A stretch of DNA of 22,711 nucleotides from the NCBI GenBank assembly GCA_016786525.1, contig JAEUVW010000060.1, positions 1-22,711 of the forward strand, written 5' to 3'. A model generated the notes under the pieces. That model saw only the letters and a list, made by a program, of their open reading frames with translations. It ran no database searches and was not told the origin of the DNA. Position numbers and translations under genes: made by a program. This document shows positions 14,634-22,711 of this stretch, one piece after another; the stretch's first letter is position 1, and each line of letters opens with the position of its first letter. This DNA comes from Chitinophagaceae bacterium. Lineage in GTDB: Bacteria > Bacteroidota > Bacteroidia > Chitinophagales > Chitinophagaceae.

Positions 14634-15398
14634 TTACGCGATCTTGTGCCTGCTTAAAAAGCCGCCGAGGATCGTATTAAACTCACCCGGCACTTCCATC
14701 ATCGGGGCATGGCCGCATTTATCGATCCAGTGCAGTTCGGAATTGGTCAGTAACTTCTTAAACTCCTCCGCTACAATAGGGGGTGTGATGGTATCGTTCA
14801 GGCCCCAGATCAGGCAGGTCGGCGACTTGATCTCCTTCAGCTCGTCGCCCAGGTTGTGCCGGATGGCAGACTTGGCCAAAGAGATGATTTTTAAGGCTTT
14901 GATCCGGTTGTTGACAATGCCGTACACCTCATCTACCAACTCATCGGTAGCTACTTTCGGATCGTAAAAGGTCAGCTCGGTCTTGCGGCGGATAAATTCG
15001 TAATCGCCCCTTTTCGGGTAGGTTTCGCCCATACCATTCTCAAACAGCCCGGAACTGCCGGTCAGCGTGAGGCTATGTACCCTTTCCTGGTGCTTCAGTG
15101 TGTATACCAGGCCGATATGGCCACCCAGGGAATTACCAAGCAGGTGAAACTTATCCAGGCCTTTGGCTTCGACAAATTTGGCGACGTGGCGCTGCAATCC
15201 GGATACGGAAGTCTCCAGCAGGGAGAGATCATACAAAGGAAGCATGGGAATGATGACCTTATGCGTCTGCCTGAAGTAATCGACCAGGTCCCTGAAGTTG
15301 CTTAAAGCGCCGAACAAACCGTGCAGCAAAACCAATGGTTCTCCCTCGCCTTCTTCTACGAATTTAAACTTACCCAGACTCTTTATTTCGTATTCCAT
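14634..15398 (-). CDS. alpha/beta-fold hydrolase
   Basis: A 254-residue cytoplasmic hydrolase without a signal peptide. It shows the oxyanion region LLHGLFGALSNF (24-35), the nucleophile elbow GNSLGG with Ser90, Asp202 in IWGLNDTITP and His230 in DKCGHAPMMEVP. The catalytic triad is therefore complete. Esterase, lipase and C-C hydrolase members share this layout, so the substrate is undetermined. It lies between the helicase gene (86 nt upstream) and the CBS gene (63 nt downstream) on the same strand and may be co-transcribed with them. Confidence 0.88.
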   Translation of the reverse strand: MEYEIKSLGKFKFVEEGEGEPLVLLHGLFGALSNFRDLVDYFRQTHKVIIPMLPLYDLSLLETSVSGLQRHVAKFVEAKGLDKFHLLGNSLGGHIGLVYTLKHQERVHSLTLTGSSGLFENGMGETYPKRGDYEFIRRKTELTFYDPKVATDELVDEVYGIVNNRIKALKIISLAKSAIRHNLGDELKEIKSPTCLIWGLNDTITPPIVAEEFKKLLTNSELHWIDKCGHAPMMEVPGEFNTILGGFLSRHKIA

Positions 15399-15484
15399 TC
15401 TTTGTATTTGTGCTAAAGTACAATTCTTGTTTTAAACTTTTGTTTTTTTACCAACACTTTTCCGTGACCGGCTTTTGCCCTTTT

Positions 15485-17803
15485 CTAGCGGACAATCCGG
15501 AGCTTGGCGTAGTTGAGCATGATTTTCTTTTCCCCGTGCCCTGCGCCGAAATCGATGTTGGCAATACGGTTGTTGCTGCCCCCTTCCAGGGTCTTGATCA
15601 GGCCAAAGCCGAACTTTTGGTGCTCCACCTTCATGCCCACTTCCATCTCGTCTGCGCTATCGGGCACAAAGTCGGCAGAAGCCTGGTGCACCGGTGCCGT
15701 AGCAGCGCTTTTCTGCAGTTTGTCTGCCAGCTGCTTCAGGGAAGGCAATTTATCCAGGGACTTGTCTTTGGTATTGAGCCGGGGGGCAAAACCGCCGCCG
15801 CCGCCCATAGGCCGTTGCTGGTTGCCGGCAGTGCCGGTATAGGCCATTTCGGCAAATTCTTCGGGTACTTCGTCTACAAAGCGGCTCACTTCATTAGACA
15901 CCAGGTTGCCGAAACGGTAGCGGCTGTTGGCATAAGTGATCCAGAGACGCGCCTTCGCGCGCGTGACCGCTACGTAAAACAGCCTTCTTTCTTCTTCAAG
16001 CCCCTCCCGGTCGTACAGGCTCATCGTGCTGGGGAACAGGTTTTCCTCCAGGCCTACGGAGAATACGCAGGGAAACTCCAGGCCTTTGGCGGCATGGATG
16101 GTCATCAGCTTCACCACGTCCTGGTTGTCGTCGTCATCCTTGCCGGTATCGGTGAGCAGGGTGATCTGCTGCAGGTAGCTGCCCAGGCTCTTATCGGTCA
16201 GCTCGCCGTCTTCGTTGGGGGTTTCGGTAAACTCCTTGATGGAGTTCAGCAGTTCCTGTATATTCTCGTAGCGGGCCAGGCCCTCTACCGATTTATCGTT
16301 GTACAGTTCTTTGACCAGGCCGGTGTTCTTGCCTACGGCAAAAGCCACATCATAGGCATTTTCCTTAGACAGCAAAGTCTGGAAACTCCTGATCATCAGC
16401 ACAAAATCGCCGACGGCGTTGGCTGAGGCTCCTTTGAGGCCGGCGCCAACCGGGTTCTGCATCACTTCCCAGAGCGTGGTATTGTACTCCTCCGCAGCCA
16501 CCAGCATGCGGTCCAGGCTGGACTTGCCGATGCCCCTCACGGGGTAGTTGATCACCCGCTTGATGTTCTCTTCGTCCTGTGTGTTGACAATCAGGCGCAG
16601 GTAGGCCAGCAGGTCTTTTACTTCCTTGCGCTGGTAAAAGGACAGGCCGCCGTAGATCTTGTACGGGATATTCTTGCGGCGCAGGCTTTCCTCGAAGGAG
16701 CGGCTTTGCGCATTGGTACGGTACAGGATCGCAAAATCCTTATTGTGGTAATGGTAGCGCAGGCGCATTTCGGCGATGGTGTCGGCTACATAGCGGCCTT
16801 CATCATTGTCGGTCATCGTGCGCACGATCTTTATCTTGTCTCCCGAACCGTTGCTGGTCCACAACGACTTTTCGATCTGGTTCTTGTTGTTGGCAATGAC
16901 CTTATTGGCTACATTTAATATAGACTGTGTACTGCGGTAATTCTGTTCCAGCTTCACCACTTTCACATCGGCATAGTCGTCCTGGAACTGCAGGATATTC
17001 TGCACCGTCGCCCCGCGGAAGGAGTAGATACTCTGTGCATCGTCGCCCACCACGCAGATGTTCTCGTGCACCGCCCCCAGCATTTTGATGATCTGGTACT
17101 GGGCGGTATTCGTATCCTGGTACTCGTCGATGAGCACATACTGGAACTTGTTCTGGTACTTGGACAACACTTCGGGAAAGCGGACCAGCAATTCGTACAT
17201 CTTGAACAGCAGGTCGTCGAAATCCATAGCCCCGTTTTTGAAACAACGGTTCGCATAGCGCAGGTAGATCTCACCGATCAGGGGGCGGTTGGAGCGGGCG
17301 TCTTCCTGCTGGATAGACTGGTCCTGGCGGTATTGCCCCGGGTTGATCAGTGCATTTTTTGCTGCGGAGATACGGTTCAGCACGTACGCCGGCTTGTAGG
17401 TCTTATCGTCTACATTCAGTTCGCTGAGTATGGTTTTGATCACGCTTTTGGCGTCGTCGGTATCGTAAATGGTAAAATTGCGCGGGTAGCCCAGCTTATC
17501 GGCTTCAATGCGCAGGATCTTGGCAAATACGGAGTGAAAGGTGCCGATAAACAGGTTGCGCGCCTCGGAGTTGCCGAGGATATGCCCGATCCTTTCCTTC
17601 ATTTCGGCCGCAGCCTTGTTGGTGAAGGTAAGGGCCAGTATCCTGAAAGAATCGACCCCGTTATTGATCAGGTGGGCGATCCTGGTAGTCAATACTTTTG
17701 TTTTGCCGCTGCCTGCTCCTGCCACGATCATCAGCGGGCCGTTGATGTGCTCTACAGCCTTGCGCTGACTCTCATTCAATCCATCCAGATAGGTGTGTTG
17801 CAT
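15485..17803 (-). CDS. uvrD: UvrD/PcrA-type superfamily 1 DNA helicase
   Basis: A 3'-5' ATP-dependent helicase for DNA repair and replication-conflict removal. The 772 residues show all SF1A motifs: Q-motif LNESQRKAV, Walker A AGAGSGKT (28-35), motif Ia ALTFTNKAAAEM, DEYQDTN (226-232), GDDAQSIYSFRGA (253-265), EQNYRS (286-291), TIHAAKGLEF and VAVTRAK. A glycine-rich linker (MGGGGGFAPR) leads to a C-terminal Tudor-like tail (VEHQKFGFGLIKTLEGG...), the RNA-polymerase-binding module of PcrA/UvrD. The frame stays open upstream to 17938, but the extra 45 residues look non-native. The start at 17803 matches the family, and a good promoter lies directly before it. Confidence 0.95.
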   Translation of the reverse strand: MQHTYLDGLNESQRKAVEHINGPLMIVAGAGSGKTKVLTTRIAHLINNGVDSFRILALTFTNKAAAEMKERIGHILGNSEARNLFIGTFHSVFAKILRIEADKLGYPRNFTIYDTDDAKSVIKTILSELNVDDKTYKPAYVLNRISAAKNALINPGQYRQDQSIQQEDARSNRPLIGEIYLRYANRCFKNGAMDFDDLLFKMYELLVRFPEVLSKYQNKFQYVLIDEYQDTNTAQYQIIKMLGAVHENICVVGDDAQSIYSFRGATVQNILQFQDDYADVKVVKLEQNYRSTQSILNVANKVIANNKNQIEKSLWTSNGSGDKIKIVRTMTDNDEGRYVADTIAEMRLRYHYHNKDFAILYRTNAQSRSFEESLRRKNIPYKIYGGLSFYQRKEVKDLLAYLRLIVNTQDEENIKRVINYPVRGIGKSSLDRMLVAAEEYNTTLWEVMQNPVGAGLKGASANAVGDFVLMIRSFQTLLSKENAYDVAFAVGKNTGLVKELYNDKSVEGLARYENIQELLNSIKEFTETPNEDGELTDKSLGSYLQQITLLTDTGKDDDDNQDVVKLMTIHAAKGLEFPCVFSVGLEENLFPSTMSLYDREGLEEERRLFYVAVTRAKARLWITYANSRYRFGNLVSNEVSRFVDEVPEEFAEMAYTGTAGNQQRPMGGGGGFAPRLNTKDKSLDKLPSLKQLADKLQKSAATAPVHQASADFVPDSADEMEVGMKVEHQKFGFGLIKTLEGGSNNRIANIDFGAGHGEKKIMLNYAKLRIVR

Positions 17804-17809
17804 AGGCGG

Positions 17810-17841
17810 CAAAAATACGGTATTAGCATAAGGCGGCAAAA
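17810..17841 (-). promoter_or_regulatory. Bacteroidota promoter of the helicase gene
   Basis: On the minus strand TTTTG (17841-17837) and TATTTTTG (17817-17810) are separated by 19 nt, matching the TTG-N19-TAnnTTTG consensus. The expected transcription start falls at or within a few bases of the ATG at 17803, so the mRNA may be leaderless or nearly so. Confidence 0.6.
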
Positions 17842-18052
17842 GACAAATACGCAGGTCATTTACTTTTAATCCGACCTTATTATATAAAAGATAAAAAAAC
17901 ATAAAAGCCCTGTGCGGCAGAAAAGACCACCCTTTCATTTGCCTTTTTCGCCACTAAAAAGACCCGCCCCGGTAAATATTGCATTTTAATTGCTATTTTG
18001 CATTTTATCATACAAAAAATACCCTCTAAAAAGTTCCTAAATACATTTCTTA

Positions 18053-20026
18053 ATGAAAAAATTACTTTGCCTGTCCGCAGCAGTATTGTCCTGGGCCATC
18101 GGCTCCGCACAAAGCAGCTCCCCATCTTCCGGCTTCAATGTCATCACGACAGATGAGCAAACCCAATTGCCGTCGTTTGTTTCCTTTACGGCAAACAACA
18201 GGCCTTCAGCAGACGGCCTGGAAAGCTGGATACAAAAAAACATTGCTTCGGCTCCCAATTTCCAGCTCAGGGAGCTCAACCGGAGCACAGACCCTGCCGG
18301 CAATACCCATATCCGCTATCGACAATATTACCAGGGCTATCCGGTGGCTGGCTCTATGGTGAATTTTCACTTCAAGGGGACGGAGCCTCATTCCTTCAAT
18401 GGTGTTTATTTCCCTACCCTCTCGGCTCCGACAGGGATCAGCATCAGCGAAGAAAAGGCTTTCTCGGTGGCTAAATCTTATTTCCAGAACGCAACCTTTG
18501 CCTGGGAAAACGCCGCTTATGAAAAACTGCTGAAAGAGGCCCGGAAAGACCAGGAAGCCAGCTATTACCCCAAAGCAGGCCTGGAGATCGTTGCCAAAGG
18601 AGACAGGCAGTTTGCGCTGGCCTATAGTTTCGACATCCACACAGTAGCCCCCTTCGCACACAAACTCGTCTATGTCGATGCGCAGTCCGGCAGCATCCTC
18701 TCGGCGAAAGAGCTGATGATGGATATCGAAGTAAACGGTAAGGCCTATACCAAATACAGCGGGATACAGACGATCCGCTGCGACAGCATGGACCCGGCCG
18801 GTTTTATCCTGCGGGAATCCGACCGGGGAGCCAGCATCTACACAGAGCGCTTCCTGTCTTTTGGCGGCAGTACCGGCCTGAGCACTGAACCCTTTTACGA
18901 CTACGACAATGTGTGGAACAACTTTAATACCGAAATGGACGAGGTGGCAACGGATATCCAGTGGGGCCTGGAAAAAACGCACGACTATTACAAATTTAAA
19001 TTCGGCAGGAACAGCATAGATGGTGCAGGACATGAATTGATGGCCATTGCGCATGTTGAAATGACGCCGGGAGAAAAGTTTGCCAACGCCGCATGGACAG
19101 GCAGCTTTATGATCTACGGAGACGGCGATGATACCAGCATGAATCCCCTCACTTCAGTAGACATCACAGGGCACGAAGTGACCCACGGCCTCACGCAGGA
19201 AACAGCCGACCTCAACTATAAGAATGAGCCCGGCGCTTTGAACGAATCTTTCTCCGACATCTTTGGCAAAAGCATTGAATACTATGCGCTTCCGGATTCC
19301 TTTTCCTGGAAAATAGGACAGAAGATCATGTTACCTGGCAAGAAGGCGATGCGCGATATGTCTAACCCGAACGGCTTTCAGCATCCTAAATTCTATAAAG
19401 GGTTCTATTATTATACCGGCACGCTCGACGATGGAGGTGTACACATCAACAGCGGCGTCCAGAATTACTGGTATTACCTGCTGGTACAGGGAGGCAAAGG
19501 CGCCCGGGAGTCCGACAAACAACCCTACGAGGTAAAACCTATGGGTTTCGATACCGCAGCGCGGATTGCCTATATGACCCTGACCAGCTACCTGGTACCC
19601 ACCAGCAGCTATAAAGATGCCGCCAATGCGTCCTTAGCCTATACGAAACTGACTTATGGCGACAGTTCCGACCAGGCCTACAACGTACAGATGGCCTGGT
19701 ATGCCGTAGGCCTGCTGGATAAACCTGTAAAAAAAGATACCGTGGTGACCACTCCTCCTACAGCTGTGCCGGATGTTCCGCAGGCTGCTGCAGTCAGCAT
19801 CTACCCCAACCCGGGCAGCGGTATTTTCACCATCGTATCTGCCAATGCTTTTGCGGATGCCAGCCTGCAGTTAAGCAACCTTACCGGCCAGGTGATCCTG
19901 ACACAGGAGCACATCAACGGAACAAGTGTGTCGGTGGATGCCAGTCAGCAGGCTTCCGGCATGTATATCCTTGAAATCAGGCAGGGCGGTATCGTGACTT
20001 CACGAACCAAGATCATGAAAAAGTAA
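18053..20026 (+). CDS. M4-family (thermolysin-like) metalloprotease with T9SS sorting domain
   Basis: A secreted zinc endopeptidase of 657 residues. The signal peptide is MKKLLCLSAAVLSWAIGSAQ. The propeptide has an FTP-like part (~65-115, RYRQYYQGYPVAGSMVNFHF) and a PepSY-like part (~170-215). The catalytic domain has HEVTH (374-378), the third zinc ligand Glu398 in NESFSD, and the transition-state His464 in GGVHINSG, so all key residues of thermolysin are present. The final ~75 residues (IYPNPGSGIF to KIMKK) are a T9SS sorting domain. It probably serves as an extracellular or surface protease for nutrition. It is divergent from the helicase gene and has its own terminator. A TATTTTG stretch at 17994-18000 could be a degenerate -7 box. 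Confidence 0.96.
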   Translation: MKKLLCLSAAVLSWAIGSAQSSSPSSGFNVITTDEQTQLPSFVSFTANNRPSADGLESWIQKNIASAPNFQLRELNRSTDPAGNTHIRYRQYYQGYPVAGSMVNFHFKGTEPHSFNGVYFPTLSAPTGISISEEKAFSVAKSYFQNATFAWENAAYEKLLKEARKDQEASYYPKAGLEIVAKGDRQFALAYSFDIHTVAPFAHKLVYVDAQSGSILSAKELMMDIEVNGKAYTKYSGIQTIRCDSMDPAGFILRESDRGASIYTERFLSFGGSTGLSTEPFYDYDNVWNNFNTEMDEVATDIQWGLEKTHDYYKFKFGRNSIDGAGHELMAIAHVEMTPGEKFANAAWTGSFMIYGDGDDTSMNPLTSVDITGHEVTHGLTQETADLNYKNEPGALNESFSDIFGKSIEYYALPDSFSWKIGQKIMLPGKKAMRDMSNPNGFQHPKFYKGFYYYTGTLDDGGVHINSGVQNYWYYLLVQGGKGARESDKQPYEVKPMGFDTAARIAYMTLTSYLVPTSSYKDAANASLAYTKLTYGDSSDQAYNVQMAWYAVGLLDKPVKKDTVVTTPPTAVPDVPQAAAVSIYPNPGSGIFTIVSANAFADASLQLSNLTGQVILTQEHINGTSVSVDASQQASGMYILEIRQGGIVTSRTKIMKK

Positions 20027-20042
20027 AAGACAACGATCATAG

Positions 20043-20080
20043 AAAATGGCCGGTACATGATGTACCGGCCATTTTTATTT
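20043..20080 (+). terminator. terminator of the M4 protease gene
   Basis: A perfect 15-bp stem (20043-20057 with 20061-20075) with loop TGA is followed by a T-rich tract, 16 nt after the stop. Confidence 0.92.
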
Positions 20081-20103
20081 TGTTTCCTTAACCTATTGCT
20101 GTT

Positions 20104-20136
20104 AAACCTGTAAGGTTTTCAAAACCTTACAGGTTT
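20104..20136. repeat. 33-bp perfect palindromic repeat, copy 2
   Basis: Two perfect 16-bp arms (AAACCTGTAAGGTTTT and its complement) flank a single C. Compared with copy 1 at 6071-6103, position 7 of the left arm is G instead of A and the partner in the right arm is C instead of T. It lies between the stops of the converging M4 protease and mrp genes, without a T tract. Confidence 0.88.
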
Positions 20137-20154
20137 GGTTTCGTTTGATCGGAT

Positions 20155-21252
20155 CTAGTTAATCTCCAGCACCTGTGTAGGCGCCAGGTTTGCATTGCGG
20201 ATCGAAACATTCTGTGCTACATTGCTTGCCAGCTCCAGGAATTTGTCCCTTGCCGGTGAGTCTTCGTCGATAACAGCCGGGATACCGATATCTCCGCCTT
20301 CCCGTATCGCCTGTACCAAAGGAATCTCGCCGAGGAAGGGCAGTTCAAACTGCTCTGCCATACGGGCGGCGCCGCCTTTCCCGAACAGGTAATATTTGTT
20401 CTCCGGCAATTCGGCCGGTGTGAAGTAGGCCATATTCTCCACCACGCCCAATACAGGTATCTTAATATGCTCCTGTTTGAACATCATCACGGCTTTGCGC
20501 GCGTCTGCAGCGGCTACAGCCTGCGGCGTGGATACGATCACGGCCCCGGTAACCGGTATGGTCTGCGCGATGGTCAGGTGCACGTCCCCGGTTCCGGGCG
20601 GCAGATCGATGATCAGGTAGTCCAGGTCACCCCAAAGCACATCGGTTACAAATTGTTTCAGGGCAGAACTGGCCATCGGTCCCCGCCAGATCACCGCCTG
20701 CTTTTCGTCGATCAGCAAACCGATAGACATGGTCTTGATGCCATATTTCTCTATCGGCACGATCATACCTTTACCGTTCACTTCGGTCATTTTGGGCCTT
20801 TCGTCGCGGATGCCCAGCATAATGGGTACGGAGGGTCCGTAGATATCGGCGTCCATCAGGCCAACCGAAGCGCCCTGCGCTGCCAGGCCCAGGGCCAGGT
20901 TTACCGATACGGTAGATTTACCAACCCCGCCTTTGCCTGAGGCTACGGCAATGATATTCTTTACACCCGGCAATACATCCTTCCTGTCTTTGCGGTTGGA
21001 GATCACCCTTGCGCTCATCGTAATATCGATTTCTGCTTCTTTGCTCACCATCATCTTTACGGCATTCACACAAGCCTTTTCGATCATGTCTTTCATCGGG
21101 CAGGCAGGAGTGGTCAGCTCTACGGTAAAGCTTACTTTCTGGCCCTCGACGGAAAGGTTTTTGACCATGCCCAGGCTCACGATATCTTTCCTCAGATCGG
21201 GGTCATCTACATTACCAAGGGCTTCCAGTACGGCTTCTTTCGTTATCATCAA
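20155..21252 (-). CDS. mrp: Mrp/ApbC-family Fe-S cluster carrier ATPase
   Basis: A cytoplasmic P-loop protein thought to load Fe-S clusters onto apoproteins. The 365 residues have an N-terminal MIP18/DUF59 domain (~5-85, with DPDLRKDIVSLGMV and TTPACPMKD) and a Mrp/NBP35 domain with the deviant Walker A SGKGGVGKST (~109-118), DADIYGPS, WRGPM and LPPGTGD. The CxxC that binds the bridging cluster in most Mrp proteins is missing: after VVENMAYF comes TPAELPENKYYLFG. I recall this form from other Bacteroidota, so it is probably lineage-typical and not damage. It is a single-gene unit. A TAGTTTTG box lies upstream. Confidence 0.93.
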   Translation of the reverse strand: MMITKEAVLEALGNVDDPDLRKDIVSLGMVKNLSVEGQKVSFTVELTTPACPMKDMIEKACVNAVKMMVSKEAEIDITMSARVISNRKDRKDVLPGVKNIIAVASGKGGVGKSTVSVNLALGLAAQGASVGLMDADIYGPSVPIMLGIRDERPKMTEVNGKGMIVPIEKYGIKTMSIGLLIDEKQAVIWRGPMASSALKQFVTDVLWGDLDYLIIDLPPGTGDVHLTIAQTIPVTGAVIVSTPQAVAAADARKAVMMFKQEHIKIPVLGVVENMAYFTPAELPENKYYLFGKGGAARMAEQFELPFLGEIPLVQAIREGGDIGIPAVIDEDSPARDKFLELASNVAQNVSIRNANLAPTQVLEIN

Positions 21253-21282
21253 AAACGTTTGTTAAATTGAAAATTTATCGTG

Positions 21283-21290
21283 CAAAACTA
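21283..21290 (-). promoter_or_regulatory. -7 promoter box of mrp
   Basis: On the minus strand TAGTTTTG matches TAnnTTTG and lies about 30 nt before the mrp ATG. A TTG at 21316-21314 is 23 nt further upstream, slightly more than the usual spacing. Confidence 0.5.
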
Positions 21291-21379
21291 CGGCTTTCGC
21301 TTTTCCTTTGTAGCAATACAGCAGAACTGTTTTTTTATAAGTACATTAGCGATATTGATAAACCATTATTTTCCTATCC

Positions 21380-22024
21380 ATGCAACGCTTACGCCTGATC
21401 TCTTCCTGTACACTCTTTCTCATACTGGCAGCCTGCTGCCGGCAGGCCCGGGCACAGGTCATTTTTGACCGCCTGGTGCAGATCAACGGAGTGGTGATGA
21501 CCAGCGACAGCCTGTATGGGGTACCGGATGTAACGGTGACGGTAAAGAATCATAACAAAGGCACCTACACCAGCCCGCTGGGCGTGTTTGCCCTGGTCTG
21601 CTTCAAAGGCGATACCCTGCAGTTCCGCAGCCTGGGCTTTACCCCTACCGACTATGTGATCCCCGAAGTAGCGGGCAATACGATCTCAATGGTGCAACTG
21701 ATGAGCCAGGATACTTTTTTCCTGAATGAGACCATTATCCACGCCTTACCCAGCCGCGAAAAATTCAACTATGCGTTCGAAAACCTGGATGTGGAAGACG
21801 ACCTGTACGAGATCGCCCGGAAAAATACGAACCTGGCCATGCTGCGCATGATGGCTATGACGCGCGCGCCGATGGGTAGTGAAAACCAGGCTTATGTACA
21901 GCGGCAGATGGCTGTACAGGCAGCGTACTACGGCCAGCGGCAACCGATGAATATACTCAGCCCGATCAAATGGGGGCAATTTATAGAGGCCTGGAAACGG
22001 GGCGATTTCCGGAGTAAGAAATAA
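21380..22024 (+). CDS. exported carboxypeptidase-regulatory-like domain protein
   Basis: A 214-residue exported protein. The N-terminal signal contains both a lipobox-like LAAC (Cys19) and a signal peptidase I site after RARAQ, so it is either a lipoprotein or a soluble periplasmic protein. Residues ~33-115 resemble the CarboxypepD_reg-like fold (QINGVVMTSDSLYGVPDVTVTV, GTYTSPLGVFALVCFKGDTLQFRSLGF), a domain often found at the N-terminus of outer-membrane transporters. The C-terminal half is polar and Met/Gln-rich (MLRMMAMTRAPMGSENQAYVQRQM) and matches nothing I recognise. A terminator follows, so it is separate from the next gene. A near-consensus box TACATTAG lies at 21342-21349. Confidence 0.8.
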   Translation: MQRLRLISSCTLFLILAACCRQARAQVIFDRLVQINGVVMTSDSLYGVPDVTVTVKNHNKGTYTSPLGVFALVCFKGDTLQFRSLGFTPTDYVIPEVAGNTISMVQLMSQDTFFLNETIIHALPSREKFNYAFENLDVEDDLYEIARKNTNLAMLRMMAMTRAPMGSENQAYVQRQMAVQAAYYGQRQPMNILSPIKWGQFIEAWKRGDFRSKK

Positions 22025-22043
22025 GATACTGAATGTAATGACG

Positions 22044-22076
22044 ACGGGCGTCCTGCAGGTGCAGGACGCCCGTTTT
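22044..22076 (+). terminator. terminator after the carboxypeptidase-regulatory-like gene
   Basis: A perfect 13-bp stem (22044-22056 with 22061-22073) with loop AGGT is followed by TTTT, counting the last stem base. It starts 20 nt after the stop. Confidence 0.85.
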
Positions 22077-22147
22077 ACCTGGGCGAACGAGCGAAACAGG
22101 CCTCACAATACTTTTAAAATGAATACATAAGTTCCTGCGGCCGTATC

Positions 22148-22711
22148 TTGCAGTTTAAATCCAAGTTCAGCAAGTCTTTGTTCCGGCCTCTTTTGTACTT
22201 CCTTTGTTTCCTCCTGGGCACTGCATATACGGCAGGAGCGCAAGGCTTGTTGCAGGAATACGCCAACCAGCGGCAAAAGAAAATACCGGTCAGGGACTCC
22301 CTGAAGATCGACTCCGTAGCAATCAGTTCTTTTTCGATACCGGGCATCAATCCTTCTGATTACCGTATCTCCCCCTATGCCGCTGTACTGTACTGGAACA
22401 AAAGGCCGCAACAGGATTCCGTGACCGTGCGGTACCGGGCCCTGGCGCTGGACTTTACCAAAGTCTACCGGAACAAGAACCGCTCCGTCGTCGACTCCAA
22501 TTACTTTTTCTCTTCATCTGCCTACCGGCAGGGCGGCAGCAGCAACAGGTTCGTGGACTATGACCAGGTAGAAATGAACGGAAGTTACGGGCGCAGCATC
22601 TCCCTGGGGAATAACCAGGATGTGGTCTCCAACTCCAACCTGAACCTGCAGGTAAACGGTTACCTGATCGACAGCATTAAAGTAGAAGCCGCCATTACAG
22701 ACAATACGATA
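22148..22711 (+). CDS. probable large outer-membrane protein, N-terminal part
   Basis: The frame is open from 22118 to the right edge, and hand translation gives at least 188 residues. A signal peptide (KSKFSKSLFRPLLYFLCFLLGTAYTAGAQ) is followed by LLQEYANQRQKKIPVRDSL, then NGSYGRSISLGNNQDVV, NLNLQVNGYLIDSI and VEAAITDNTI. The latter resemble segments of large Bacteroidota outer-membrane proteins that I recall only as unnamed. No ATG fits this frame; the only ATG nearby (22119) is in another frame and stops after three codons. TTG at 22148 or 22178 are the best starts. A TATCTTGC stretch at 22144-22151 resembles a -7 box with one T missing; if it is the promoter, 22178 is the start. Confidence 0.7.
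   Translation, partial: MQFKSKFSKSLFRPLLYFLCFLLGTAYTAGAQGLLQEYANQRQKKIPVRDSLKIDSVAISSFSIPGINPSDYRISPYAAVLYWNKRPQQDSVTVRYRALALDFTKVYRNKNRSVVDSNYFFSSSAYRQGGSSNRFVDYDQVEMNGSYGRSISLGNNQDVVSNSNLNLQVNGYLIDSIKVEAAITDNTI

Noticed and set aside
17804..17938. N-terminal extension of the helicase by 45 residues
   Set aside because: The extra residues match nothing in the family, and the promoter at 17810-17841 lies inside the extension. The start at 17803 fits the conserved N-terminus.
1..22711. CRISPR array, tRNA or rRNA genes
   Set aside because: No regularly spaced direct repeats, no cloverleaf-like sequence and no rRNA signature were seen on reading the window. Short or divergent RNA genes cannot be excluded without a covariance-model search.

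Overview
The window reads as a chromosome segment of a Bacteroidota bacterium, probably in the Chitinophagales. Four things point there: C-terminal sorting domains of the type IX secretion system (IYPNP-type ends) on three secreted proteins, Bacteroidota-type promoter boxes (TAnnTTTG) in front of several genes, signal peptides ending in A-Q, and a Mrp protein without the usual CxxC. The genus is not identified. No rRNA, tRNA, CRISPR array, integrase or transposase was seen.

Left part (1-9259): the end of etfA; a membrane-anchored endonuclease/exonuclease/phosphatase-family protein; a secreted seven-repeat DFDPG protein; then, on the minus strand, alaS and the dxr-rseP pair. Most are housekeeping genes. 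Strong hairpin terminators separate the units. A 33-bp perfect palindrome lies between rseP and alaS, and a second copy lies about 14 kb away beside mrp.

Middle part (9260-13880): a flavin ferredoxin-NADP+ reductase and its [2Fe-2S] ferredoxin form a two-gene unit. After them comes a composite region that is the most unusual part of the window. It holds two secreted-protein genes of unrelated type (a LamG protein and a fibre-like protein). Between them lies a scar: a copy of the 3' flank of the second gene fused directly to a 96-nt copy of the ferredoxin 3' end. All five substitutions in that copy are synonymous, and it is followed by its own intact terminator. The order is ferredoxin / cargo 1 / flank copy A / ferredoxin-tail copy / cargo 2 / flank copy B / CBS gene. 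This looks like a cargo slot between the ferredoxin and the CBS gene, into which the equivalent locus of a related strain was added.

Right part (13881-22711): a minus-strand run of UvrD/PcrA helicase, alpha/beta hydrolase and CBS-domain protein; divergent from it, a thermolysin-like M4 metalloprotease exported by type IX secretion; then mrp (Fe-S carrier ATPase) on the minus strand; a small exported carboxypeptidase-regulatory-like protein; and the start of a probable large outer-membrane protein that runs off the window and appears to begin at a non-ATG codon.

No complete novel multi-gene system was found. The ferredoxin/CBS cargo slot is the strongest lead.
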